Assembly (NCBI GenBank): GCA_947494405.1
Contig: CANLWQ010000004.1
Span: 1 to 21,449 of the forward strand
DNA length: 21,449 bases
Direction of reading: 5' to 3'
Origin: Comamonadaceae bacterium
GTDB taxonomy: Bacteria > Pseudomonadota > Gammaproteobacteria > Burkholderiales > Burkholderiaceae_C
Shown here: piece after piece, positions 14,213 through 21,449 of the stretch
How positions within the stretch are numbered: position 1 is the stretch's first letter
How the letters are laid out: each line of letters opens with the position of its first letter
Notes under the pieces: generated by a model
Told to the model about the DNA's origin: nothing
The model's input: the letters and a program-made list of their open reading frames with translations, nothing else
Databases searched by the model: none
Made by a program: the position numbers and the translations under genes

Positions 14213-15406
14213 TCAGGTGGCTAAAAACAAAGCCTGTAAATCATTCAACATATCAAAGCCACGCTCTGTTGGCCGCACTTGGCGAATATCGCGTTCAAGC
14301 AAGCCCAAGGACACAGCCTTGTCCAATGCCGCGTCTATGGCACTTATTGGCAAGCCAGTTCTATCGAGGAAACTTTGCACATCAAAGCCGTCTTTAAGTC
14401 GCAAAGCATTCAGCATGAACTCGAAGGGCAGTTGCGCTCGCGAAATTTCTTCCACTGAAGTGACTGCGCCCTCGCCCATGGCTTTTTGCATATACAGCTT
14501 GGGGTCACGGTACCTGACCATGCGCATGACTCTGTGGGCAAAGCTGATCTTGCTGTGGGCACCCGCACCCACCCCCAAGTAGTCGCCAAATTGCCAGTAG
14601 TTGGTGTTGTGCCAACAACGGTGTCCTGCCTGCGCATAAGCAGACACCTCGTAGCGCTGCAAGCCTTGGGCTTGCGTTTGATCGGTGATGTGGTCCAGCA
14701 TGTCGTAAGCCGTGTCTTCAATGGGCAAGTCTGCAGGCGGATGCTTGGCGAAGAAGGTATTGGGTTCTATGGTCAAGTGGTAAATCGATAAGTGCGGGGG
14801 CTTGAGCGACAAGGCGCGGCTCACATCTGCATCAAGTTGTGCCATGGTTTGACCGGGCAAGGCATACATCAAATCGATATTGAATGTGTCAAAGGCCTTG
14901 GCGGCTTCTTCTACGGCGGCAAAGGCCTGATCGGCGTTGTGTACTCGCCCCAAAGCTTGCAAATGTTGATTGTTAAAACTTTGCACCCCCACAGACAAAC
15001 GGTTCACGCCGGCTTGTCTGAAAGCGTGAAAACGGTCTTTTTCAAAAGTGCCAGGGTTGGCTTCCAGCGTGATTTCACAATCGGGAACCATATTGAGCCG
15101 TGCGCGCAAGTCGCTGATCAAGCGCGCAATGCCTTGGCTGGAAAACAAGCTGGGCGTCCCGCCGCCAATGAACACGCTGTGCACTTGCCTGCCCCACACC
15201 AAGGGCAAACTGGCTTCTATATCGGCGCACACTGCATCGAGGTAAGCTGACTCAGGCAATTCGGTTGACGGCATTTCATGCGAATTGAAATCGCAATAAG
15301 GGCATTTCTTCAAGCACCAAGGCAGGTGCACATAAACAGATAAGGGTGGCAAACTGGGCAAAGACAATGTGCCTGCTCGCATCAAATGCTGAATGTCTAA
15401 GTTCAT
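14213..15406 (-). CDS. hemW: Radical SAM family heme chaperone HemW
   Basis: This is a 397-aa radical-SAM protein formerly annotated as oxygen-independent coproporphyrinogen oxidase-like. The cluster-binding motif is C31-x3-C35-x2-C38 in PWCLKKCPYCDF. It is followed by VFIGGGTPSLF, ITLEANPGT, NRLSVGVQSFN and IDLMYALPGQT. HNTNYWQFGDYLGVGAGAHS is the HemN/HemW family segment. HemW proteins bind heme and deliver it to target proteins. The short N-terminus, without the extra HemN region, fits HemW. I chose ATG 15406 because it overlaps the rdgB stop (ATGA); a TTG at 15415 would add three residues. It is third in an overlapping rph-rdgB-hemW operon. Confidence 0.93.
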   Translation of the reverse strand: MNLDIQHLMRAGTLSLPSLPPLSVYVHLPWCLKKCPYCDFNSHEMPSTELPESAYLDAVCADIEASLPLVWGRQVHSVFIGGGTPSLFSSQGIARLISDLRARLNMVPDCEITLEANPGTFEKDRFHAFRQAGVNRLSVGVQSFNNQHLQALGRVHNADQAFAAVEEAAKAFDTFNIDLMYALPGQTMAQLDADVSRALSLKPPHLSIYHLTIEPNTFFAKHPPADLPIEDTAYDMLDHITDQTQAQGLQRYEVSAYAQAGHRCWHNTNYWQFGDYLGVGAGAHSKISFAHRVMRMVRYRDPKLYMQKAMGEGAVTSVEEISRAQLPFEFMLNALRLKDGFDVQSFLDRTGLPISAIDAALDKAVSLGLLERDIRQVRPTERGFDMLNDLQALFLAT

Positions 15407-16020
15407 GTGAACCAACGCTCACGCATCAAAGCCAACATCGCTTGTGCCGCTTGGCCACGGTGACTTAAAGCGTTTTTTTCTGCGTCGGCCATTTGGGCAA
15501 AGGTTTTGCCCAAGGCAGGAATCCACATCACGGGGTCGAAACCAAAACCTTTGTCACCCAGTGGCTCGGTGGTGATTTCGCCCACGGCGCGGCCGCTGGC
15601 AATCAGGGGTTCAGGGTCTTGCGCGCTGCGCACCGCAACCAAGGTGCTGACCAAAGCGGCACGCCGTTGTGTCTTACCCGCCATTTGCTCCAGCAATGCT
15701 TTGCGGTTGTTGTCATCGCTTTGGGGGTAACCAAACTGTGTGCAATAAAAAGCGGTTTGCACGCCTGGCAAACCACCGAAAGCATCCACACACAAGCCGG
15801 CATCGTCGGCCATGGCTGGCAAGCCACTGTGCAAACTGGCATGTCGCGCTTTGGCCAAAGCGTTTTCTACAAACGTATGAAAAGGCTCATCAGCTTCTGG
15901 AATATTCAATGCGGCTTGGGCCACCAACGCTATGCCCAAAGGCGCAAACAAGGTTTGCAACTCGGCCAATTTACCCTTGTTGTTAGACGCCAAAACCAAA
16001 CGCATAGGAGACAAACTCAT
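15403..16020 (-). CDS. rdgB: dITP/XTP pyrophosphatase (RdgB/HAM1 family)
   Basis: This 205-aa nucleotide-pool sanitising enzyme hydrolyses dITP, dXTP and related non-canonical nucleotides to monophosphates, keeping them out of DNA. Motifs are [14 protein letters not shown] at the start, the active-site loop [18 protein letters not shown] (general-base aspartate near D73), [11 protein letters not shown] and the substrate-contact SHRGQA near the end. Length is normal for the family. The start ATG 16020 overlaps the rph stop (ATGA); an internal ATG five codons on (MRLVLASNN) is a reasonable alternative. Linkage to rph and hemW is common in betaproteobacteria. Confidence 0.95.
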   Translation of the reverse strand: MSLSPMRLVLASNNKGKLAELQTLFAPLGIALVAQAALNIPEADEPFHTFVENALAKARHASLHSGLPAMADDAGLCVDAFGGLPGVQTAFYCTQFGYPQSDDNNRKALLEQMAGKTQRRAALVSTLVAVRSAQDPEPLIASGRAVGEITTEPLGDKGFGFDPVMWIPALGKTFAQMADAEKNALSHRGQAAQAMLALMRERWFT

Positions 16021-16745
16021 GCGCTCAAAGCCGCTTTTTGCATGTCTATAAGTTCGCGAATGCCCTTGTCGGCAAGGGTAAGCAAACTGTCCATTTCGCC
16101 ACGGGTGAAAGCCGCACCCTCGGCCGTGCCCTGCACTTCCACAAAGCCGCCGTCACTGGTCATGACCACATTCATATCGGTGTCGCACACCGAGTCTTCG
16201 GTGTAGTCCAAGTCCAACAAAGCTGTGCCATGCAGCAAGCCTACAGAAATAGCCGCCACATGGTGGCTGATGGGAGACTCGGTGATGAGGCCTTTGGCCA
16301 ACAAACCATTGACCGCGTCTTGTGCTGCCACAAATGCGCCTGTGATGGCTGCCGTGCGTGTGCCGCCATCGGCTTGCAACACATCGCAGTCAAGTTGTAT
16401 CGTTCGTTCACCCAATTTTTTCAAATCAAATACTGCACGCATAGAGCGTCCAATCAGGCGCTGAATTTCTTGGGTGCGACCACTTTGCTTGCCCTTGGCA
16501 GCTTCGCGGTCACTGCGGGTGTGGGTGGCGCGCGGCAACATGCCGTACTCTGCCGTCACCCAGCCTTCGCCACTGCCGCGTTTGTGTGGCGGCACTTTTT
16601 CTTCCACTGAAGCGGTGCACAACACTTGGGTGTTACCAAATGCAATCAGAACCGAGCCTTCTGCATGCATGGTGTAGTGACGGTTGATGCGCACAGAACG
16701 CAATGCGTCGTTGGCACGGTGAAGACGGGAAGGAATAGAGCTCAT
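16017..16745 (-). CDS. rph: Ribonuclease PH
   Basis: This 242-aa phosphorolytic 3'-5' exoribonuclease trims tRNA 3' ends and other RNAs. Diagnostic stretches include [58 protein letters not shown] and [13 protein letters not shown] [17 protein letters not shown]. Length matches the family when read from ATG 16745 ([18 protein letters not shown]). A GTG at 16799 would add 18 residues with no family support. It is the first gene of the leftward rph-rdgB-hemW unit and divergent from yicC. Confidence 0.96.
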   Translation of the reverse strand: MSSIPSRLHRANDALRSVRINRHYTMHAEGSVLIAFGNTQVLCTASVEEKVPPHKRGSGEGWVTAEYGMLPRATHTRSDREAAKGKQSGRTQEIQRLIGRSMRAVFDLKKLGERTIQLDCDVLQADGGTRTAAITGAFVAAQDAVNGLLAKGLITESPISHHVAAISVGLLHGTALLDLDYTEDSVCDTDMNVVMTSDGGFVEVQGTAEGAAFTRGEMDSLLTLADKGIRELIDMQKAALSA

Positions 16746-16841
16746 ATCGGGTAAGTCAACCTTGGTGTTTGAATAGCGCCTATTGTCCTTCAAGCCCACT
16801 GTGCAGGGCAGAGATAATGGCGCTTTAACGAAAAGCTACCT
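16746..16841. promoter_or_regulatory. Divergent promoter region between rph and yicC
   Basis: This 96-bp spacer should hold promoters for both directions. GATAAT at 16813-16818 is a good rightward -10 (five of six bases), about 23 bp before the yicC ATG, though the matching -35 is weak. An imperfectly flanked inverted repeat, AATAG-CGC-CTATT, lies at 16772-16784. The Shine-Dalgarno before yicC is poor. Confidence 0.4.
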
Positions 16842-17750
16842 ATGTCCTTGCAAAGCATGACCGGTTACGCCAGTGCTCAAACCACGCTGGAACTTGGGGG
16901 CGCCTCTCAAGGTGCGCGTTTGGGTTTGGAAATTCGCTCGGTCAACAGCCGATTTTTAGATGTGATTTTTCGCCTGCCCGATGAATTGCGCCAACACGAA
17001 CCCGCTTTGCGCGAACTCATAGGCCAACACATCAAGCGGGGCAAAGTTGAACTGCGTGCCCACTTAGAAGCCGCTCAAGCCAGTACCGTGGCAAGGCCCG
17101 ACAAAGCCCTGTTGCAAAACCTTTTGGACATACAGCAACTGGTTCGCAGCACCATGCATGATGCAACTCTGCTGTCTGTGGCGGATGTCATTCGGCTCAG
17201 CCATGCGCCTGTGGTGCCCAGCCAAGACTGGACAAGCACCGTCATGGCCTTGGGCACGCAAGTGGTGTCGCAACTGTGTGAGGCAAGGCAGCGAGAAGGA
17301 GTGCGTCTTGCCCAAGACTTGCTAGATCGTGCGCAGCAATTACAAGTTTTGGCAGACTTGGCCCTGCCCTTGGTGCCCAAAACCGTTGAAACCCAGCGCC
17401 AGCGGTTTTTAGAACGTTGGCGCGAAGCGATGGCGCTGGTGGATGCCCAAGCCCTGCCTGAATCCGTTCACGAACGCGCCTTGGCAGAAGCCGCCAGTTT
17501 TGCGGTGCGCGCCGATGTGGCCGAAGAAGTCACACGTTTGAAAACACATTTAGATGAAATTGCCCGATTGCTACAACTATCGATGCACAAAGAAGGCGTG
17601 GGCAAGCGGCTGGACTTTTTGATTCAAGAATTGCACCGAGAAGCCAATACACTTGGTTCCAAATCCAGCGCCATCGAGATGACGCGCATCTCGCTTGATA
17701 TGAAGGTGCTGATAGAGCAAATGCGCGAACAAGTTCAAAACCTTGAATGA
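16842..17750 (+). CDS. yicC: YicC family endoribonuclease-like protein
   Basis: This 302-aa protein matches the YicC/YloC family. The N-terminus [12 protein letters not shown], the [18 protein letters not shown] stretch and IKRGKVELR are family hallmarks. The C-terminal DUF1732-type helical region includes [37 protein letters not shown] and [15 protein letters not shown]. Family members in E. coli and Bacillus have been shown to cleave RNA. The start is ATG 16842. The stop overlaps the gmk start (ATGA), the usual pairing of these two genes in proteobacteria. Confidence 0.95.
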   Translation: MSLQSMTGYASAQTTLELGGASQGARLGLEIRSVNSRFLDVIFRLPDELRQHEPALRELIGQHIKRGKVELRAHLEAAQASTVARPDKALLQNLLDIQQLVRSTMHDATLLSVADVIRLSHAPVVPSQDWTSTVMALGTQVVSQLCEARQREGVRLAQDLLDRAQQLQVLADLALPLVPKTVETQRQRFLERWREAMALVDAQALPESVHERALAEAASFAVRADVAEEVTRLKTHLDEIARLLQLSMHKEGVGKRLDFLIQELHREANTLGSKSSAIEMTRISLDMKVLIEQMREQVQNLE

Positions 17751-18373
17751 AGACGACTTACCCAGGAAACCTTTTTGTGGTCGCGGCGCCCAGTGGTGCC
17801 GGCAAGTCGAGCTTGGTCAAAGCCCTGATGGAGCTCGATGCGGGTGTGCAGCACTCGGTCTCGCACACCACGCGTGCGCCACGCGGTCAAGAGTTTCACG
17901 GCCGCGAGTATTTCTTTATTGATGATGCTCAATTTGATGAAATGATTGCCACTAACGCTTTTTTGGAGTGGGCCCATGTTCACGGCAACCGTTACGGCAC
18001 CAGCCGCCTGACCATTCAAGAACTTATTTCACAAGGCCTGGATGTTGTCCTCGAGATCGACTTCCAAGGTGCTATTCAAATCAAACGACTGTTTGCCAAC
18101 GCTGTACTGATTTTCATCTTGCCCCCCAGTTGGGAAGAGTTGCGCTCACGCTTACATCGCCGTGGTGAAGACACACCTGAAGTGATTGAAACCCGCTTGG
18201 CCAACGCCGCCACCGAGATGGCGCAGGCCCATGAATTTGACTTCGTTATAATTAACCAACTTTTTGATAAAGCTTTATTCGATCTCAAAGCTATCGTTCA
18301 TGCGCAGCGCCTCAAATACGCGTCGCAACGCACCCTTAGAAGCGATATCTTCCAAGCCTTGAAACTCAACTGA
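17747..18373 (+). CDS. gmk: Guanylate kinase
   Basis: This 208-aa enzyme phosphorylates GMP to GDP with ATP, an essential step in GTP and (p)ppGpp precursor supply. The P-loop is [14 protein letters not shown] (about 14-27). It is followed by the GMP-binding [20 protein letters not shown] and the lid/LID-proximal [21 protein letters not shown]. Length is normal. It overlaps yicC by four bases and lies 16 bp before rpoZ, forming a yicC-gmk-rpoZ unit. Confidence 0.97.
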   Translation: MKTTYPGNLFVVAAPSGAGKSSLVKALMELDAGVQHSVSHTTRAPRGQEFHGREYFFIDDAQFDEMIATNAFLEWAHVHGNRYGTSRLTIQELISQGLDVVLEIDFQGAIQIKRLFANAVLIFILPPSWEELRSRLHRRGEDTPEVIETRLANAATEMAQAHEFDFVIINQLFDKALFDLKAIVHAQRLKYASQRTLRSDIFQALKLN

Positions 18374-18389
18374 ACACCGGAGCACCACC

Positions 18390-18593
18390 ATGGCACGCAT
18401 CACTGTTGAAGACTGTCTCGAACAAATCCCCAACCGTTTCCAATTGGTTCTGGCCGCCACCTACCGCGCCCGCATGCTGGCCCAAGGCCACACGCCTAAA
18501 ATTGAAAGCAAGAACAAGCCTGGCGTGACCGCCTTGCGTGAAATTGCTGCAGGAAAAATTGGCTTAGAAATGCTTAAAAAAGTACCGGGCTGA
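18390..18593 (+). CDS. rpoZ: DNA-directed RNA polymerase omega subunit
   Basis: This 67-aa omega subunit aids RNA polymerase assembly and forms part of a ppGpp-binding site in proteobacteria. The sequence [20 protein letters not shown], then ARMLAQG and [16 protein letters not shown], is the standard betaproteobacterial form. A CGGAG Shine-Dalgarno precedes ATG 18390. It is followed by a strong terminator and then spoT, a conserved order. Confidence 0.97.
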   Translation: MARITVEDCLEQIPNRFQLVLAATYRARMLAQGHTPKIESKNKPGVTALREIAAGKIGLEMLKKVPG

Positions 18594-18630
18594 GCTGTTC
18601 GCCCCCCTGATAGCTTCTTGCCTCCCCCAC

Positions 18631-18660
18631 AAAAGCACTGCCAAGGCAGTGCTTTTTTTT
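18631..18660 (+). terminator. Rho-independent terminator after rpoZ
   Basis: A perfect GC-centred inverted repeat (AAAAGCACTGCC / GGCAGTGCTTTT, a 2-base centre that would open to a larger loop) is followed by a T run ending at 18660. It should end the yicC-gmk-rpoZ transcript, implying that spoT has its own promoter in the following ~44 bp or relies on read-through. Confidence 0.9.
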
Positions 18661-18704
18661 CGGACCCTTAGCCCTAGGCTCTACAAAACGCTACAGTAGA
18701 AGCT

Positions 18705-20948
18705 ATGGTTTCCGCCGAAAAAACCCTCAATTCCGCAACGCCAGCCAGCAATGCCGCAGCTGCTAGCTTTGCTGTGCTGCAAGCCAAACTTGATTACATT
18801 GGCCCTGAGGGCATAGACCAAGTCAAACGCGCCTACCGCTTTGCCGATGAGGCGCACCTTGGCGTTACCCGCAGAAGCGGCGAGCCCTACATTACCCACC
18901 CGATTGCTGTGGCATTGCAATGCACAGAATGGAAGCTCGATAGCCAAGCTTTGATGGCGGCGCTTTTGCATGATGTGATGGAGGACTGCGGTGTCACCAA
19001 AACCGATTTGGTTGAAAAATTTGGCGCCAATGTGGCAGAACTCGTCGACGGCTTGACCAAGTTAGACAAACTTAGCTTTGAAACCCAAGAGGAAGGCCAA
19101 GTTGAATCGTTTCGCAAAATGTTGCTTGCTATGGCGCGAGACGTGCGGGTCATTTTGGTCAAACTCGCCGACCGTACCCACAATATGCGCACCATGGAGG
19201 CCATGCCGCGATCGCGCTGGAAGGCCATCAGCAGTGAAACTTTGGAAATTTATGCGCCCATTGCCCATCGTTTAGGCCTGAACCAAACCTTTCGCGAATT
19301 ACAAGATTTGGCGTTTCGCCATCTGCGCCCTTGGCGCTACCAAGTGTTAGAAAAAGCGGTCATGAAAGCCCGCAGTCGCCGCCGTGATTTGCTGCAAAAA
19401 CTGCAACGCGATGTCGAAGGTGCTTTCAAAAATGCCAAGTTAAATATCCATATTTTTGGTCGAGAAAAAACATTGTTTTCTATCTACCAAAAAATGGACC
19501 AAAAGCATTTGAGCTTCGCGCAAGTCACGGACATCTACGGCATGCGTATTTTGATGCCCAACTTGATCGACTGCTACACCGGCCTAGGCATACTGCATCA
19601 ACTCTATAAGCCCGTTCCTGGCAAGTTCAAAGACCATATTGCGATTGCCAAGGTGAATGGTTACCAGTCCTTGCACACCACTTTGGTGGGCCCTGCAGGC
19701 ATCAATGTGGAATTTCAATTGCGCACCGAAGCCATGCATGTGGTTGCCGAGTCGGGTGTGGCGGCTCACTGGATGTATAAGAGCAACGACCCCGGCCCTG
19801 AACGTGTTGAGCGTTTGGGCACGCAATGGCTGCAGTCCTTGCTCGACATTCAAGATGAAACCCGGGATGCTGCTGAGTTTTGGGACCATGTCAAAGTTGA
19901 TTTATTCCCTGACGCGGTGTATGTATTCACCCCCAAAAGCCACATCATGGCTTTGCCCAGGGGCGCGACTGTTGTCGACTTTGCCTATGCAGTGCATACC
20001 AATGTGGGCGAGCACACCTTAGGTGCCAATGTGAATGGCCAGCCTGTGTCCTTGCGCAGCGAACTCAGCAACGGGGATGTGGTTGAAATCATCACCGCCA
20101 CAGACACCACGCCCAATCCAGCTTGGCTGGGTTTTGTCAAAACCGGTAGGGCTCGCTCCAAAATTCGCCACTATTTCAAAACCCGCGCCCAGTCAGAGTC
20201 CAAAGATTTGGGTGAAAAATTATTGTTGCAAGCTTTGCGCGCAGAAGGCTTTGCACAGCTGCCCGCGACTGATCAAGCGCATAAAACTTTGTGGGAAAAG
20301 TTGCTGCGCTTTACCGGCAGCAAAAATCTTGATGAATTGTTGACTGATATTGGCTTGGGTAAGCGAGTCGCGTCTATTGTGGCCAAACGCTTGGTGAAGT
20401 TGCTGGGCGATTTAGGCGAGCGCCCCGACCCTTTGCTGTTGAGCATGGAGCGCTTTACCTCCCACGAAACCTTGTCTCAAGGCAGTGTGGTGGTGGACGG
20501 CAGCGACAATGCTTCTGTGCAGTACGCCCAGTGTTGCCACCCCTTGCCTGGCGACCCCATCTTGGGCTATCTCGGCCACGGCGAAGGCTTGGTGATTCAT
20601 TTAGAAAGTTGTCAGGTTGCACAACGCCTTAAGACCAAAGATAGCGAGCGCTTCATCGCGGTTGAATGGTCAGACGAACCCGTACGCAGTTTTGAGGCAA
20701 GTATTGTGGTGACCGTGCTCAATGGCAAAGGTGTGTTGGCAAACGTTGCTGCTGCCATCACCTCGGCGGAAGCCGACATTAAGTTGGTCAGCATGGTGGA
20801 TGAGGTCAGCGGCAAGGAAGCCACCGATTTACGCTTCTTGATTGCGGTGCAAGACTTTGCTCACCTGCAATCGGTGCTGGTCAGTTTGCAGCGCTTGCCT
20901 GCTGTCAGCAAAGCCAGTCGGGCTTTTTCGCAACGCGCGCAGTCTTGA
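18705..20948 (+). CDS. spoT: Bifunctional (p)ppGpp synthetase/hydrolase (RSH, SpoT type)
   Basis: This 747-aa stringent-response enzyme makes and degrades (p)ppGpp. The N-terminal HD hydrolase domain keeps its metal-site motifs: H65 (YITHP), H89-D90 with E93-D94 (LLHDVMED), and ADRTHNMRTM (155-164). The synthetase domain follows (FGREKTLFSIYQKM, DIYGMRILM, NGYQSLHTT, EFQLRTEAMH). Its catalytic-loop motif is KFKD (307-310), the basic RxKD type of bifunctional enzymes and not the EXDD of RelA-only synthetases, though with K in place of R. A TGS domain (AVYVFTPKSHIMALPRGATV) and a C-terminal ACT domain complete the standard RSH layout. Position after rpoZ supports spoT. The Shine-Dalgarno before ATG 18705 is weak. 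Confidence 0.95.
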   Translation: MVSAEKTLNSATPASNAAAASFAVLQAKLDYIGPEGIDQVKRAYRFADEAHLGVTRRSGEPYITHPIAVALQCTEWKLDSQALMAALLHDVMEDCGVTKTDLVEKFGANVAELVDGLTKLDKLSFETQEEGQVESFRKMLLAMARDVRVILVKLADRTHNMRTMEAMPRSRWKAISSETLEIYAPIAHRLGLNQTFRELQDLAFRHLRPWRYQVLEKAVMKARSRRRDLLQKLQRDVEGAFKNAKLNIHIFGREKTLFSIYQKMDQKHLSFAQVTDIYGMRILMPNLIDCYTGLGILHQLYKPVPGKFKDHIAIAKVNGYQSLHTTLVGPAGINVEFQLRTEAMHVVAESGVAAHWMYKSNDPGPERVERLGTQWLQSLLDIQDETRDAAEFWDHVKVDLFPDAVYVFTPKSHIMALPRGATVVDFAYAVHTNVGEHTLGANVNGQPVSLRSELSNGDVVEIITATDTTPNPAWLGFVKTGRARSKIRHYFKTRAQSESKDLGEKLLLQALRAEGFAQLPATDQAHKTLWEKLLRFTGSKNLDELLTDIGLGKRVASIVAKRLVKLLGDLGERPDPLLLSMERFTSHETLSQGSVVVDGSDNASVQYAQCCHPLPGDPILGYLGHGEGLVIHLESCQVAQRLKTKDSERFIAVEWSDEPVRSFEASIVVTVLNGKGVLANVAAAITSAEADIKLVSMVDEVSGKEATDLRFLIAVQDFAHLQSVLVSLQRLPAVSKASRAFSQRAQS

Positions 20949-20962
20949 CACCTACCCTGTTG

Positions 20963-21449
20963 TTAAGAAGGTGCGGGATAAACCACTTTCATAACTTCTA
21001 TTTCTAGCCACCCCTTGGGAGTTTGGAGTTTGACCACATCGCCCACATGCGACTTAAGCAAGGCTTGGGCAATCGGTGAGACCCAACTGACCTGTGCATT
21101 CAAGCTGTCAGCCTCATCGATACCAAAAATAGTGATGGTGTTAGCGCTGCCCTCTTGGTCTTCATAGCTGACAGTAGCGCCAAAAAAAACCTGATCGCGC
21201 CCATGGTGCAAACTGGGGTCAGACACCACAGCCAACTCTAGCCTTTTGGTTAAGAACCGAATACGCCTGTCGATTTCTCGCAAACGTTTTTTGCCATAAA
21301 TATAGTCGCCGTTTTCAGACCTGTCACCGTTGCTGGCCGCCCAGTGCACGATTTCCACCACTTTGGGACGCTCGTCGTCAATCAGGCTGAGCAACTCTTC
21401 GCGCATGCGGGCGTAGCCCAGTGGGGTGATGTAGTTTTTGCTGCCATTA
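20963..21449 (-). CDS. greB: Transcription elongation factor GreB, 5' end cut by the window
   Basis: GreB rescues backtracked RNA polymerase by stimulating cleavage of the nascent RNA. The frame is open through the right edge: reading inward from 21448, it begins NGSKNYITPLGYARMREELL, which is the GreB N-terminal coiled-coil start, so only a few residues are missing. The tip motif WAASNGDRSENGDYIYGKKR carries the acidic D/E residues needed for cleavage. LREIDRRIRFLTKRLE follows, then the FKBP-like C-terminal domain (VFFGATVSYED, SPIAQALLKSHVGDVVKL). GDRSENGDY, KKRLREIDRR and RFLTKRLE favour GreB over GreA. It converges with spoT with a 14-bp gap and no clear terminator between. Confidence 0.93.
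   Translation of the reverse strand, partial: NGSKNYITPLGYARMREELLSLIDDERPKVVEIVHWAASNGDRSENGDYIYGKKRLREIDRRIRFLTKRLELAVVSDPSLHHGRDQVFFGATVSYEDQEGSANTITIFGIDEADSLNAQVSWVSPIAQALLKSHVGDVVKLQTPKGWLEIEVMKVVYPAPS

Noticed and set aside
20949..20985. Bidirectional terminator between spoT and greB
   Set aside because: Only a 5-bp CACCT/AGGTG pairing with a long loop and no T run is visible.

Overview
The window looks like a chromosomal segment of a betaproteobacterium of the order Burkholderiales, probably Comamonadaceae-like. This rests on the right-hand housekeeping block (hemW-rdgB-rph, divergent from yicC-gmk-rpoZ-spoT, then greB), moderate GC, very tight gene packing and the sequence character of the housekeeping proteins. 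The genus cannot be fixed from this sequence alone.

Left block (1-3502, + strand): a chain in which every gene overlaps the next. It holds the C-terminal half of a NarL/UhpB-type sensor kinase, its LuxR-type response regulator, a short-chain dehydrogenase, a small secreted Surface-adhesin-E-like protein and a pirin. A small two-helix membrane protein (3499-3921, - strand) faces it tail to tail.

Central block (4140-14083, + strand): after an AT-rich 218-bp gap, seven genes run in one direction, overlapping or at most 13 bp apart. They encode a secreted TPR protein built from two large repeats, a PqqD-like small protein, a tandem double ATP-grasp ligase, a fold-III PLP decarboxylase, a urea-transporter-like membrane domain fused to a sirtuin, a second divergent sirtuin, and an O-methyltransferase-fold protein lacking the usual catalytic histidine. 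I do not recognise this set as a described pathway. It is the most interesting part of the window. My reading is a peptide- or amine-conjugate biosynthesis or protein-modification system: ATP-grasp ligation with a PqqD-type partner, decarboxylation of an amino-acid unit, methylation, and NAD-dependent deacylation, one step of it at the membrane. The product and substrate are unknown, and no precursor peptide gene is visible.

Right block (14095-21449): tRNA-Ser(UGA) and hemW-rdgB-rph on the - strand; yicC-gmk-rpoZ with a strong terminator, then the bifunctional (p)ppGpp enzyme gene spoT, on the + strand; and a greB cut by the window edge on the - strand. These are ordinary core genes.

There is no CRISPR array, insertion sequence, integrase or rRNA. 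The only non-coding stretch over 200 bp is 3922-4139.
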